64,000 nucleotides of DNA, from contig OU612067.1 in assembly GCA_914767715.1 (NCBI GenBank), positions 31,902,162 to 31,966,161 on the forward strand, in the 5' to 3' direction. This DNA comes from Membranipora membranacea (Eukaryota; Bryozoa; Gymnolaemata; Cheilostomatida; Membraniporidae). This document shows, in pieces, positions 32,821 to 45,807 of the stretch. Every line of letters begins with the position of its first letter. The stretch's first letter is position 1. A program made the translations under genes and the position numbers. The notes below the pieces were generated by a model. That model was not told the origin of the DNA. It did no database searches and was given only the letters and a program-made list of their open reading frames with translations.

Positions 32821-35800
32821 AAATGAATTAACAAGAGTGATATTAGAGTTGTCCTTGCACATATCAGAAGAAGACAATGAAATCATTCTTTGATATACAA
32901 AGACTGCTAAATTAAACCAATAAATCGCACATTCAAACTATGATTTATTTTCGTATGATGACATACAAGTCAGTCTACTCGAAATGTGCTTGTCATTGCA
33001 TACATCATACTGCATTCCATAACAAAGTTAATATTAAAATAGATCTCAATGTCGAGAGTTCAATCTCAAACCCTCTGCTGCTTTGCTCAGAGTAAGACAT
33101 TACACAATGTGGCCAAATATTTAGAGAACAAGAGGCAGCATTATGTGACAATTGCTATTGCCTTGGAGTTTCTGCCTTGCTTGCATTCCCAATACTCTCA
33201 GCCAGTTCAAAACTTGTATAATGCCTTGTTTGAACCAAAGAGTTAAACTAAGCAGCTAAGATTGACGCAGAAAGCATTGTCAATATATTACACCAGATCA
33301 GACATTTATGAGATGGAAAGTGTACAAGCTTTATCACTAACTTACAAAGATAAATATCGAATCTGGCAAAACACCAAGTTTGCCTAACATGTTACTCCCT
33401 AGGGCCAACAATAGGTGGTTACAGAATATATTTATTACATCGTTGAATTCTCCATCAATCAGGTAGATCAAAATAAACGCTGTAAAAGAAACTGGAATCC
33501 AGCCAAATATGCACCATCCCTGTTAATCACTTATGATCTGCATAATAATTTGATGAGACAAAAAATTGATTACATAGTTTATAAAGTACTGTCAATAACT
33601 GACCCTGCATAGTAAGCATCGTGAAACCTCACTTAATCAATCAAGGAAGAGTCTTTGGTATTCTTTCAGCCATCGTCATGACCTGAAATATTGTTATAAT
33701 ATTACCACTGTTTATGGGCATAATATTTTGGCAAGTTACAAGTTCTCCTTTTTTTGGTGTTTCCAGCTCAGGAATCGGTAGTCGTGTACCTTTTTACCAG
33801 TGGAAGACAACTCCAACAAAATCTCAAATGACTGTCCAATTTTCCTGAACATAATTGTTTTAACTATAACCGTACACTCTGTACATCTTATTCACCTATT
33901 CCAAGACATACTCCCCAAGTTCGACCTCCCTTTTCCTTCCCTATTTCTAATATGTCCCATCAATCTGCAAAATATTATCTTATTAGACCATTTCGCTGCT
34001 GCAACAACTTTTATAAGAAAACAAATTCTATGGATCATAATATAACAAAAAGAGAAAAATATAATGTAGAATTTATTTGAATTCACAAGAGATTTTGACA
34101 CCATGTGAATAATGTGAGTTCTATCCGATGGAATCCAGTTTGCAAAGTAGAGCATTCATGATACAGACCAATCTGAACTACAGATGCAATTCTTCAAATT
34201 TTGTGCTCATCTAATTCTGTTGAATTCAAAGGTTACTTTTTGGGGCTTTAATCTCAGAATTGTCACTTCATGTCTGTCTAAGTTAGGTGAATCACATTAA
34301 GAAAAGGCAGGAAGTGAATCAATGATGTATGTGTCATCTTGAGGTCTAGCTAGTCGTACAAATCTATGTCATAACTTTTTTGATTTCACTCACTGATTTT
34401 GGCTACTTATTCCTAAAAATATTTTATCAGGTGAAATTGTTGAGATTGTAATCGCCTTTGAAGTTTGAACTATTCAGAATTCGATGATCACTGATTTCCA
34501 AGACATGCAGCAGTATTTTAAGAAGCCTCCGGCCTTTAACTCCACAAACTGCTGCTATAAATAAAAATAATTTAGCAAAACTTGAACTGAAGTATTCTAG
34601 AAACAAATACCGTTTCGATTTACGCAGTTGAACTAAACATCAAAATAATTTTGCAAATTAATCACATGTTGACTCCTATGTCGTTACAATATCCACAGTG
34701 ATTGCCTCACATATAGTAGGCAAACGTCTAACTGTGTAACTGACATATTATCCCGCTGCTGCTGCCTCAAAAAATAGCTGATATCAAAATCCTAAGGCAG
34801 CACGCTTCATTCATTCATCTCTCAGGAGTTTCCTACCGTTCAAACTTGATAGCCGTTATTTATCGATTGCTACTGAGTATTACTGATAACGTCTCAAATG
34901 TTTTGTTACATTGCAAAGCTATGCATAACATGTTCTCGATATCATTCCTCTCATTCATGTATCATGTGCCCGCTTTACGTCAGCGCATTCACTCAAATAT
35001 CTGGAAACATGAGAATTTCGGTCCTTGTATAAAAGCCTAGCTGTCTACAGTGAGAATAGGCATTTGGATCACGTCAGAATTCGACTGGTTCACCCTTACT
35101 AAGTCCTCTATATTCTTTGACTTGTATGCGGGTCACCGTTTTTCTAAAGTGATAACATTCTTCAGCGCAGATTTCAACAACAGGTATCGATATCACCATA
35201 TCCATACTACTGAAACAGACACGTTTTTCTTCCTGCTTTTCAGATTAGAAAAATAATACGTAACAGGCCCTTTCAGCCATAATATAAGATGTAATACCCA
35301 AGCTAGCACCAGAACTGCCAATGTATTTACAAGGGCCATCGTGAATATATGCAAGTTACAATAAATGTCTGTCTGTAACTCCCAATCAATGCAGTCACAA
35401 CAATCCATTAGACATTACATTCCACCTAAAAAAGTTTAGGCATCGGTTCAGTACTGCAAAAGTGAAGCAATATTTTCTGGTTACCAAACAAGGTGTTTGC
35501 AATTGTTGTACTTAGCAATCCCAAATACGATGAAAAAGATTAATCTGAGACAATGACCTCCGAAATAGTCTGACAAGATCAACGTTATGATTACCTACCT
35601 GTAGTATTATTCTAATTTCAATTCATTTTTGATCATGCAGCAATTTTATGGTGTAGCCAAAGTTAAACTCTTCAGTGGTAATCGAGGAAGTAGCAATAAA
35701 CAACTCTCAGCCTGTGTGATGAAGGGAGGAGGGGGGCTGACTGACATCCCAGATTGTCAGAAGCAATGCTTAAACCTGGCTATGGCTTTTACTTGATTTG

Positions 35801-36719
35801 GAATTCTCTCAATACCGTCGAAAATTGACATCACTATCATATAGGATAGTTTTCCTTCAATTTATGTAGGTGCCTTTTCCAGGTGCATCAAAGGGCACAG
35901 ATATGGAGATCGGAATGTCTTTGAAATTGGAAGAACGAAAAATGTGAACTGTACGTTCATCATTTTCAGCCTATCTATTTATGCAGGATGCTCGTCTTAC
36001 AAAGATATTTTTTCCACCGTTGTGAACGACTCTGCACTCTGACAGCTACCTGTTTTGCAAATAATGCTTCGGATTTTTGTCGCTACTAGTTGGCTATTTT
36101 AACTGTTTTCTTTTACAACAAAGCTTTCAGGCTGACATCAAATATTTTAATTTATAAAATACCAATGCTTTATTTATTATTTCACACTTGTTAACAGGTC
36201 CTGTGATGAGGTTTCAATTTCAAAATTAGACTTGAACGGGACTGAATTTAGGCACTACCGTTTTTTTGTAATACAGTTATTTGCTTCGCGGTTTCCATTG
36301 CTTATTTCCGTCCAACTGTTATTACTCCCAAGGCGGTATGCTGACTGTTCCTATAGCAATAACACTAAGTCTTATCAGTCTTAAGACCGACCCAGTTCGG
36401 ATATTTCATTTCTGACCAGTCCGTTTCCGAATTCCTTTGTTGGTGCAATCGGAAACCTGCCCCAAAATCAGCAAGGCCTTATCATAAAAAACATAATTTC
36501 ATTGATAAATTTTGTCTGCAAAGCTAGCCAATCAGAATGAAGTGTGATATTCATCAAATAGCTGATTGGTTTGATATCAGGTTATGAAAATATCATGCTG
36601 TTCGCCTGCTAGCAGCATTCACTGTTTGAGGTTTATGAAGCCTGGACATACAGCTTATTTCACACTCTAAGGTGCATACATACTGCACATAAGTTACACA
36701 ACCACGGATACATTCTAAC
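32821..36719. other. No confident gene; upstream region of the ADAMTS gene
   Basis: Contains a TATA box at 35028-35035 and a 53-codon frame with three Cys at 35635-35796 directly after a reasonable acceptor (gatcatgcag). I could not connect either to a gene. The minus-strand frame near 35230-35340 has a hydrophobic stretch but no splice or promoter support. The ADAMTS promoter should lie in the last 1-2 kb. Confidence 0.35.
35028..35035 (+). promoter_or_regulatory. Isolated TATA box
   Basis: TATAAAAG on the plus strand, with a CRE-like TACGTCAG at about 34977-34984. A donor (CAACAG/GTATCG) lies about 150 bases downstream. It could start a non-coding first exon of the ADAMTS gene, 1.7 kb before its ATG, or be fortuitous. 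Confidence 0.3.
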
Positions 36720-39700
36720 ATGGCTCAAATACTCAGCATAATATCACTATTGACTCTCTCCGCTCAGGTAGGCATTGTTTGTTTACTCGTAACACGCTGC
36801 GTTTCTTTTGAAAAGAAATGTTTTATGCAAAAATGAATCCAATGTGATTTTTATCTCTGTTAAATGTTTTGACTTTATGCTCGCAAGATTTAACAATGAA
36901 TTGAGTAGTTATAACTCATGCGTATACTATGAATTTCGCCTGCGGATGCTCAAAGGAAGTGTGGCCTATTTGGGCCAAACAATTTGTAAGAATAAGAAAT
37001 TAACTTTTGGGGAGGAAATTTTCTATGCAACCTGGCTCAGTTTTAGCTTTGAGCTACAGCTGGATATTTAGTTATTTTGAAATCGCTTACCTGCTGGCTT
37101 CATGCAGTGCTTCGTAAAGATTACAGCTATGTAGCACAATATAAATGATCCCATTGCGTAACAGCGATATGAGATTTTCTTCATTTAGGCCGTTGACTTC
37201 CCCAATTAAACCTTGATAACCTCAGCCGTCAATTACTATACAACCATTTAACAATTATAAAAGCCGCTGATGATGATCTAGAAACCATTTACTGGTGTAG
37301 GAGTGAAATTTAGCACTTTGCAGATTACATTTATTGCTGCCTTGTATATTGATAGTAAATAAATGATACGGCAGCGCAGCATATATTATATTAGCTGTTC
37401 AAATCTCAGCTGTTTGCCTTGCAGCTATCTTATAAGGCTCTGTGTGATGGATAAGTCTTAGCATCGCTGCTGCCGCAAAGCCTTCACATAGTGCTGATGC
37501 ACAAGTTATTTGCAATTGAACAACCCTGACTAGGTGTTGAGACCTTTGGTTTGATTCTATAGCAAGGATTTTTTTATTCGTAATTCGTATGCAGGATGAC
37601 AAAAACTAAATTACTGCTAAATGATATAATAGGAGAAAAATTCCTGTTGTTATTTACACATACTGGCCCCACCACAATTAATATTAGCACTGAACGCAAG
37701 TGTGTGCATAAACACAGCTGGCTCGGGCAAAGGAAAAAACAAGGTGTAGACCTCTAACGGTGAGTTAATTGGTTTAAGGTTAATTTAAGCCCTAATATTT
37801 GGCTCACAGGGAGCAGCCCCCTCCCCCCTACCCTATATTGACTTAAATTAATTACCTCACGCCAAACTCGGCAGCTCATATTTCACCTCGTAGAGGGATT
37901 ATTTCAGCATTTGTTATTAAATTTCTTCACTATTTCATCTGTTTCAGACAATCCTGGCATACACAGACATTCTACCTCCACTTCCAGAGAAAGTTAGATC
38001 TTCAATAAATCTACCAGGTGAGCTATGATAGGACACAGCAGAATGGCTTTGAGTTAGGCTAAATGGCTAAATCGCCTTTACTCATCTAGTATGATCTGAT
38101 ATACTTTGTGTTACATTTAGGCTTGGCTCTATAACATTTGTAGCCTATTTATAGTAAGGACGATGCTACCATGGATTTTGTCTAAATTCTGTCATCATTA
38201 TGAATTTCCAGTGAATATCCATTTGAACACACAAGCTAAGCTATGAGGTTAATATCCCGACCCAACCTGCAACCCGATATTGAGTGTAATCTGAAATGAT
38301 ACGGTAGCGTCTATAGCTGATAGGCAATCCATCTATGAATGAATAAGTTTGGTGATTTTGCAGGTGTTTTATTGTCGGGTGGGGTTTGATGTGTAGATTT
38401 TATTATCTGTTGTATTTTCAACTCTTACAACCCAACAAAGCTACATTTATTTACTCAGACCAAGTAAAGCTGATGATGATTAAAAATATGCGACCAAAAA
38501 ATGATAAGCTATGCTGATCCAAACTTTGCATCAGACTATATGGGACAATTGAGCTTAGTCTAGGAATTTCACCTGCTGATGTCAGGATCAAATTATCAAT
38601 AGAAGGATGATAGGTATGGTACACAGGCTATTTGTAGTTTTGTTACAATGTTGGATAAAACCATTTATATGACAATCTGAGAAATCTTTCCCAGCACTGA
38701 AAGAGGTGATATCTTGCAGTTTTATTGCTGTATTAGTCCCATGAGAAATCATTTGATTGCCACCAATTTGAGATTTGTCGTAATATTTGAGGTCAATGCT
38801 AATTTGTTTCCTACGATAAAAATCTACGTCTTTACATAACAGCAAAGCATGATGATATGATACTATGATACGGATGTTTTTAGCAATCTATTTTCTTCAA
38901 GTACCATTTTCGCCGTCATACGGAATCATTGTTACATGTTTTATGGCCTTGTGCAATAAACCTGATTTCTTTGGGCAGACGCAATCATCGACATGGTTTC
39001 AAAGTTGTGCGTATTTCGTTATCAGCTTTCTTGGTTCATACAGCATCGCCATGCTTCATGTATAGTCTAATTATTAGGCCTCTGAGTAAACAATTAAAAC
39101 AGATATAGCCATTGATCTGAACAGAAGAGAGGACAACTCAATTCCGCTCGGTTGCACAAGAACCATAGTTTCCGTTCTCGCCTTTTCTTGTTGTGAAAGA
39201 AATTAGATTTGTCGGAAGTCTAATTGTCCCTTTATTGGGTCTCTGCAGCTGGCAAAAGACTATCTAATTACAAAACTTTGATATAATAGCTTGTAATAGC
39301 TGTCATCTTATGAAAATCGTGTATGATTTTTTTGTCATAATTATCGCCATAGCACAATTGATGTGTTTTACTCATTCATCCATTGCTTGAAAGAAAAACA
39401 ATGCCTTAGGTTACAATGCATAGCGTTTTCATGGGGCCAAATTTCGTTTACATTTCGCTCACCTCTTTACAAAATGATGCTTGATCGCTAAAGCAATCAA
39501 AGTCTTTGCAACAATGGAGCTGATATGATTGTCTTTTATAATTATTGTTACTCCCTGGGGTCGTGTGCTTATAGTGATACCCCTACTTGAGAAAGCGCTG
39601 ATTGGATTGATCCAAAAAGGAAATTCTAACCACTGCTATGTTATTTCAGGAGGCACTCACCTACATTAATACGTATTTTTTGGGGCTGATGCTTGATGTG

Positions 39701-42700
39701 TCATAAGATTACAATTTCTTTTTTCTTATCCATTTTTGTGGTTGGGGCATTACCTTTTACCATTAATTGTATTCAATAAATACGCTTTTGACCTAGCTTC
39801 TGTAGAAAAGGGGTCAAAATAAAATTATAGATGGGACAATATTAAAGAGAGCAGGATTGTATTACAAGATTTAGCCCAGAAACTTATCCATTGAGATTAT
39901 AAATAAATTGTTTCCATTACTAATGTATAGTAATAAAAAACCTAGTTAAAATAACTGAATCCCTTTCTACCAATGTTATATTTTAATTTAAGATGATGGG
40001 GTGGTGCGATTCTATCCAGTTACAAAACGAGGAGGTCCCATGGAGAGGGCGTTACTGCCATGGCATCCGAAACAGCAAGAAAGCGAGGAATCTCAAAAAC
40101 TATACTTCAACATCGAGTCAGAACAGCACGGAGTCCTGTATAGAATAAAGCTCAAGCGAAACCAAAACCTGTTCTCCAAAAAAGTATCACAAAGTCTTCA
40201 TTATCGGCAGCAAGATTTATATTGCCTGTTCTCTGGAGTCATTGTTGGAGACAGCACATCCACTGTAGGGATGAATCTATGTACTGGCATGGTAGGGACC
40301 CTTCAATACTGTCTGAAGATACCCAGGTTATCTTATCTTGAGTGTCCAAGCTGCTTCAGTTGGGGCAATAGTGCAGTTGAACCTAAACCTGCGTCCGATC
40401 TTAAAACAGTTTAAGAAATCAGACTGAGGCTTCGTTAATATAAACCCCCACAATGTAGTTCAAGATGCAAATCTCATGGTTTATGTAGATTTGTGTATTT
40501 AGTCGAGGAGAAAAGACAACAAAATTTGAGGCAGATCATTTAATTACAAACCATGGTACTATTGAAGTGTCATAGATTTCTCAATCAAACTTGTCTCTAC
40601 GTTGATTTTGTGTCGGTGATTTTGATAGGCCAGTATACTGAGTAGTGTTGATGGGGAGTTTTTATTAGCACCTCTCAGTAAGGAGGAGCTACACAGACAC
40701 GAATGGATGCTTAGTATGAAAAAAGTTGGGTTACCAAAGGAGAAAAGGAAAACCACACCTGAAGGTAAGACTGATGGATACATGATGCCCTTAATCCCTA
40801 CATCGGTGTTGATGGTTATAGCGATATGGCAAATAAAATTTTTGAACTATTCTGCCAAATGGGAAGAACGAAAAGTGGAGATAAACTCAATTTCTTGTTT
40901 TGGCCTTGAAACCCAGTTGCAAGTTGAACATCTCTCAATTGCTGTCAGGGGGGTCCTTATGTAATGTGCGAAGGCAATTAGCATAAAAAGCTTCAATGAA
41001 GAAATTAATCGGATTAATTTTTCTAGGCGATGGAATAGCGGAGGAGTTGTCTCGTGTGCGCAGAGCTTCATCATCTGCTCACAGAAATAGCAGATTGCTG
41101 ACACAGAAACGCAATATAGAAATACTAGTCGTTGCTGACAGGACAATGGTGAAAAAATACGGCACGGAGGAGGCAACTACCTATATTCTTACTGTCATGA
41201 ATATGGTACAGTATATACATCACCTCGATTTTGTTAACATTTAATCAATGATGTGAAAAGCACAATGATTACAGCCCCTGAAGTTGAATCTGGGAGAATG
41301 AGCCATTCTGGGATACTCTTAAAACCTCTGAGTAGATTGTTAGATATTCAGAATTGAGGTGATCGTATTTAGAGTGTTATGATAACTGTAAGTTTACTCA
41401 GTACAGTATTAATCAGTGATATCATAAGTGACGCATTTGACTGCTTTGATGGTGGTCCTAACCCTGTGGGCAATAACATAAACGAAGGTCATCGAATTTA
41501 AACATTTTGAGGAGGCATAACATCAATCGGAAACTACAGAAAGTGATGAAAAAATACTAAAGTTGTGTTTACGATACAAGTTTGAAATCAGTACGGGAGT
41601 CAGTGCATCGGTAATCGAATACCAGTTTAAACATTGGCAGCTGTCAAAGTGTGCTCAACATTTAGTTTTGTCCCCATTCAGCAGGGTGGAGATCTATAGA
41701 AGGCTAATCAATTTCTAATCCAAATATTGATGCCACGATGTCTGATGTTGTGAAATTAAATTTAAAGTCCAAAATCTGAGGCACTATATTTGGCTTTCCT
41801 GTTGACAGAAAGTCGCAGAAATCAGTGAAAAATCACTGAGAATTGTTTAACAAAGTCTAATCCAATCATCACTGCGCGGTAACCGAATAAATCGATACGT
41901 TCGAAAGAAAAATATCAACTTGTTTTGTCAGCTCCGCATTAGGTAAAGATCACTCAGAACAAATATGAAATAACTGATCCTAAAATAGAGCAGGAAAGAT
42001 GCCCTTTTCACGAATGAAAAGAACATCTTTGAATTCCACTCTTGAATCATTGCCCCACAGCAGTTTTGATATTCAGCTTCTTGAAATACAAACAGCCTAA
42101 GGGCAAACAACATCAGATTGAAATAAATCGTAGGCATTTGTACATGTTCATTGAATTCTTAATCGATTTGTAATTAATTCAATTTAACTGTGTAAATTCT
42201 CTAATTTACTATTGTTTTTATTTATCATTTAGTATGACTTTAAACCTGTTGCTAACGTGGTTTTCACCTGCGTATTTAAAACAGGATTTAGACTTTCCAG
42301 TCGTTATCGCTGGGTGCAAAACGTAGCAGATGGCACGCGATATAAAAATGGGAATAATTTTAAATTTTTATCAATAACAGTTAGCACTTACTCCTAAGTG
42401 TGCCTATTTATGTGCTTTAGATTAAAAAAACTGCCCATTCCATATGTCGTAGCATTACGAATGCCCTCCAGATCAAGGAGGAATGTTTAAAATTCCATAA
42501 AGCTGACTTAATTTGTGCCTTTGTTCAATTAATTTTAATTTAAAGAACATTGTGTGCTGTTACAAAACAATCAGACACTACTCTAGGTGAATAATAGACA
42601 CTGTCAGGAAGCTGATGGCTACAAAATAGGAAAAGGGAAAATCATCCAAGAAGACTAAATTTGTCACGAACGTACACAAGGCCCCTATTTTACTTCAGGA

Positions 42701-45700
42701 AGTTGTCACTTAATAGTAAGGAAACTGAAAACAAAATTAGACATGAGATTTGAGGATTCAATTAATTGCCACAAACGTTGATAGTTGAAGGCCGCTGCAT
42801 TGAACAACCTTGCTATTGTTAGTCGTTTATAAATAACAATACTCACAAAACTAGTGATTGTTTGTCTTTTTACTAATAACATGACTTCAAAAGCTTCCAT
42901 TTATTTTCATTTCGTAATATGCTTTAGCAGGTTCTGAATTGACAGTGCTAATTTGCCTTTAGGGTACAAAAAACTTTATGAATGACTTTGGCCACTACTG
43001 AATGGAGCTATTCTCATACATGAATACTATATATAGCTCTGTCGTAAAAAGATCAGTTTTTGCAAACCAACCGGAATCAACTCAGCTCAGGCCAAATTAG
43101 ATCTCAATAGAGCGGAAATTATGATAAAAGGCACTAGTTGCATCTGAACAAAAGTCTTATACGCCTATGGGGGACCTCTAGCAGTGCAATTGTTCTGTCA
43201 CTCCAAGACTCACTCCATTCAAGCTTTGCATTTGTAAGCCATTCTTTCTGAGAAACCTTAGCCAGCGTCTCCAGGAGCAACTGGGTCTGATCGAGTTACC
43301 TTTCCAATCCCCAATCCCCATGATGTCATGAAGTAATGCATTTTTGCTGTTATATACTGATACATCACACTTTATGACTATTTTCTTACAGGTGTCAAGT
43401 CTATACAAAGACAAGAGTCTCAAAGCTGACATCAATATTGTACTCGCTGGATTAGTGTTCCTCAACGGAAATGAGGTTTGTAGCCCCCATCCCCATCCTT
43501 TACTTTGTATTTTCACAGTTTCTTGGTCTATGTTTAGACAAATTTGGACATATGTTTGGTTTCACAAATTATCTCTTATCATTTGCATAACTGTGCGAGA
43601 ACATATTTCTAAATGTATATTAAATTTTCACCGACAGACTGGTTTGGAGATTGGGCATCGTGCCGATGACACACTGAATAATTTCTGTGAGTGGCAGGCT
43701 GGGCTGAAGAATGAGATACACCACGACCACGCTATACTGATGACTGGTGTGGACATCTGTGTGGATAAGAACGGACCATGTGACACTATAGGTATGAGAA
43801 TTACTGGGAGCCATGTCTGGGAATAATAGTGATTCGTGTCAAAACCATCCGTCAGTGGCTAAATAGCAGTACAATATTCCATTGCTCTCCACGTACATCA
43901 TATTATGTCTCCGGCGGCTTCTGCATATCACAACAATATGCTCGGGAGGCTCTTTCTATAACATATGTTAATGACTATCCCACAATGCAATTTACTTGAA
44001 TTCCCAATAGAAATCAGGTCAATGATAAAATATAAGAGATTGAATTGTTTCAATAGAGAATTATTTTTGGCATGGAATGCTGTTAACAAAGTATAAGTAA
44101 GACTTGACCAAGAGCCTTTGGCGCCCCTTATCCTTTCTCACTAAAACATCCTATAATGGCAGGTTACGCTCCTATCCGAGGTATGTGTAGCAGAGCTAGG
44201 AGCTGTACAGTTAATGAGGACAGAGGACTCGGTGTAGCTTTCACCATCGCTCATGAGATCGGGCATAAGTGAGTTATCTCGAATTTCTATCCCACAATGC
44301 ATCTGCAGAGGAAAGCCCATGAAATGTCCTTACACTAACAGGTTTTTAAAAGACAAAAATGATTTCAAAGTGAAGCTTAGGAGTTAGGATGGTAGCTGGT
44401 GGGGAATTGTGCTGATGCATCGCCGACTATCACTAAACTTTTTTGCTCAGTGGGAATCCCTGTGATAGAATACAACACTTATTATTTTTCTTGGGAAACT
44501 TTTTGGAACACTATTGAGAAATGAGCTTAACAAAACTGCTGACATAATAACTTTAATCACACAGTGTAGCCTTGTCTTTGTACTCTTCATACCACCTGGG
44601 AGTAAAATTAAAAGGCCTTGGTGAATGATGGGATTTGGCTAATTTCTGGGCTAATCATCACTAATGCCCAATTATTAATCCAAATTTAGCACTACGCTAA
44701 TAGGTTCTCACAATTTATACAAACTTTCACATGGCGAGCAGACGGAATATTAAAGTATCAGCAGAGTGTTAGGGTGCTCTGACCTGAATCTATTTAACAA
44801 CCATGTCATAATTTCGAACTTTGTATAAGCGAGGCTTAGCCTTGGATAAGGCACGTATTTGGATATGAAAGCTGTGAACTTTCCCTCCCAAGGGTGCGGC
44901 GGTTGATAATCGTCTAACATGCAAACACCTCTTACACATGATTTTAGTTTAATGTTTGCAAATACAACAGTTCTGAGAACATTCTTAATCCTCTGACCTG
45001 CGCTCACAGCAGCGATATTAAGGCAGCATTAAGGCAGCGAAGTCATTATGATCAGCTGATTACGATGTGGTTCTCACGCCTGTTCTGCTAATATTATCAA
45101 TACACAAATCTTAGTTAATTGATTGATTGATATATTGATTTCATGCGTTCAATTTATTATTTGCATTTCACACGATTATAAACACAAAATGTATACAAGC
45201 CGTAAATAAATACAGCATGGCTTAGAGAAGCTAAGTTGTTCTAGGCATCTCATCTCATGTAGGTATAAAGTTTATATGGTGTATGTTTGAGTCGGAAATG
45301 AATGACACTGATTTGAAATTGATCTACTTTTAGCGAGAATTACCTTCTTGCCTTGGACTTCGTTGTATCATTTTGCCCTTGGGATAGGAGCAAATGGTGG
45401 AAAATTAAACCAAATGTGATAAATCTGGCATCGTGATTAGCTGTCAAACTGAATATTGGCAACAAGAATTCACAACACCTTAGCAGCACGTGTTTAACGG
45501 ATATAATTTGTTCTCTTGTTTAAATCAAACAGCTCTCTGCTGAACTTCATTTACAGTCCATGAATTGGACTTTGTTGAATTGAAAACTAGCTGATTTTTG
45601 CAATTATTTATGTTCACCTCTCAATTCGCAGCGTGATTCACTTTGTACTGTACATTTACTATTTATTTTTAGCCTTGGAATGGTTCACGATGGATCCTCA

Positions 45701-45807
45701 AACAACTGTACAGATGATGGGAGTATAATGGGCCCGTCCCTCACCACAAACACTGGAACTTTCTTCTGGTCCAAGTGCAATCAGCGCCAGCTCGATGACT
45801 TCTTAGA
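36720..45807 (+). CDS. ADAMTS exons 1-9: signal peptide, propeptide, catalytic domain
   Basis: Exons: 36720-36767, 37948-38017, 39993-40291, 40629-40764, 41027-41205, 43392-43475, 43638-43791, 44163-44268 and 45673-45807. Exon 3 carries propeptide Cys residues (CLFSG, NLCTG). Exon 5 has the convertase sites and the start of the protease ([12 protein letters not shown]). Exon 7 has NNFCEWQ and HDHAILMTG. The zinc motif is split by the 1.4-kb intron between exons 8 and 9 (HEIGH / N). Donors are GTRNGN-type throughout and every acceptor is AG after a pyrimidine tract. Confidence 0.9.

Noticed and set aside
35193-35408. Minus-strand frame with a hydrophobic MALVNTLAVLVLAW stretch resembling a signal peptide
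   Set aside because: No TATA box, donor or downstream exon could be matched; AT-rich DNA often yields such hydrophobic stretches.
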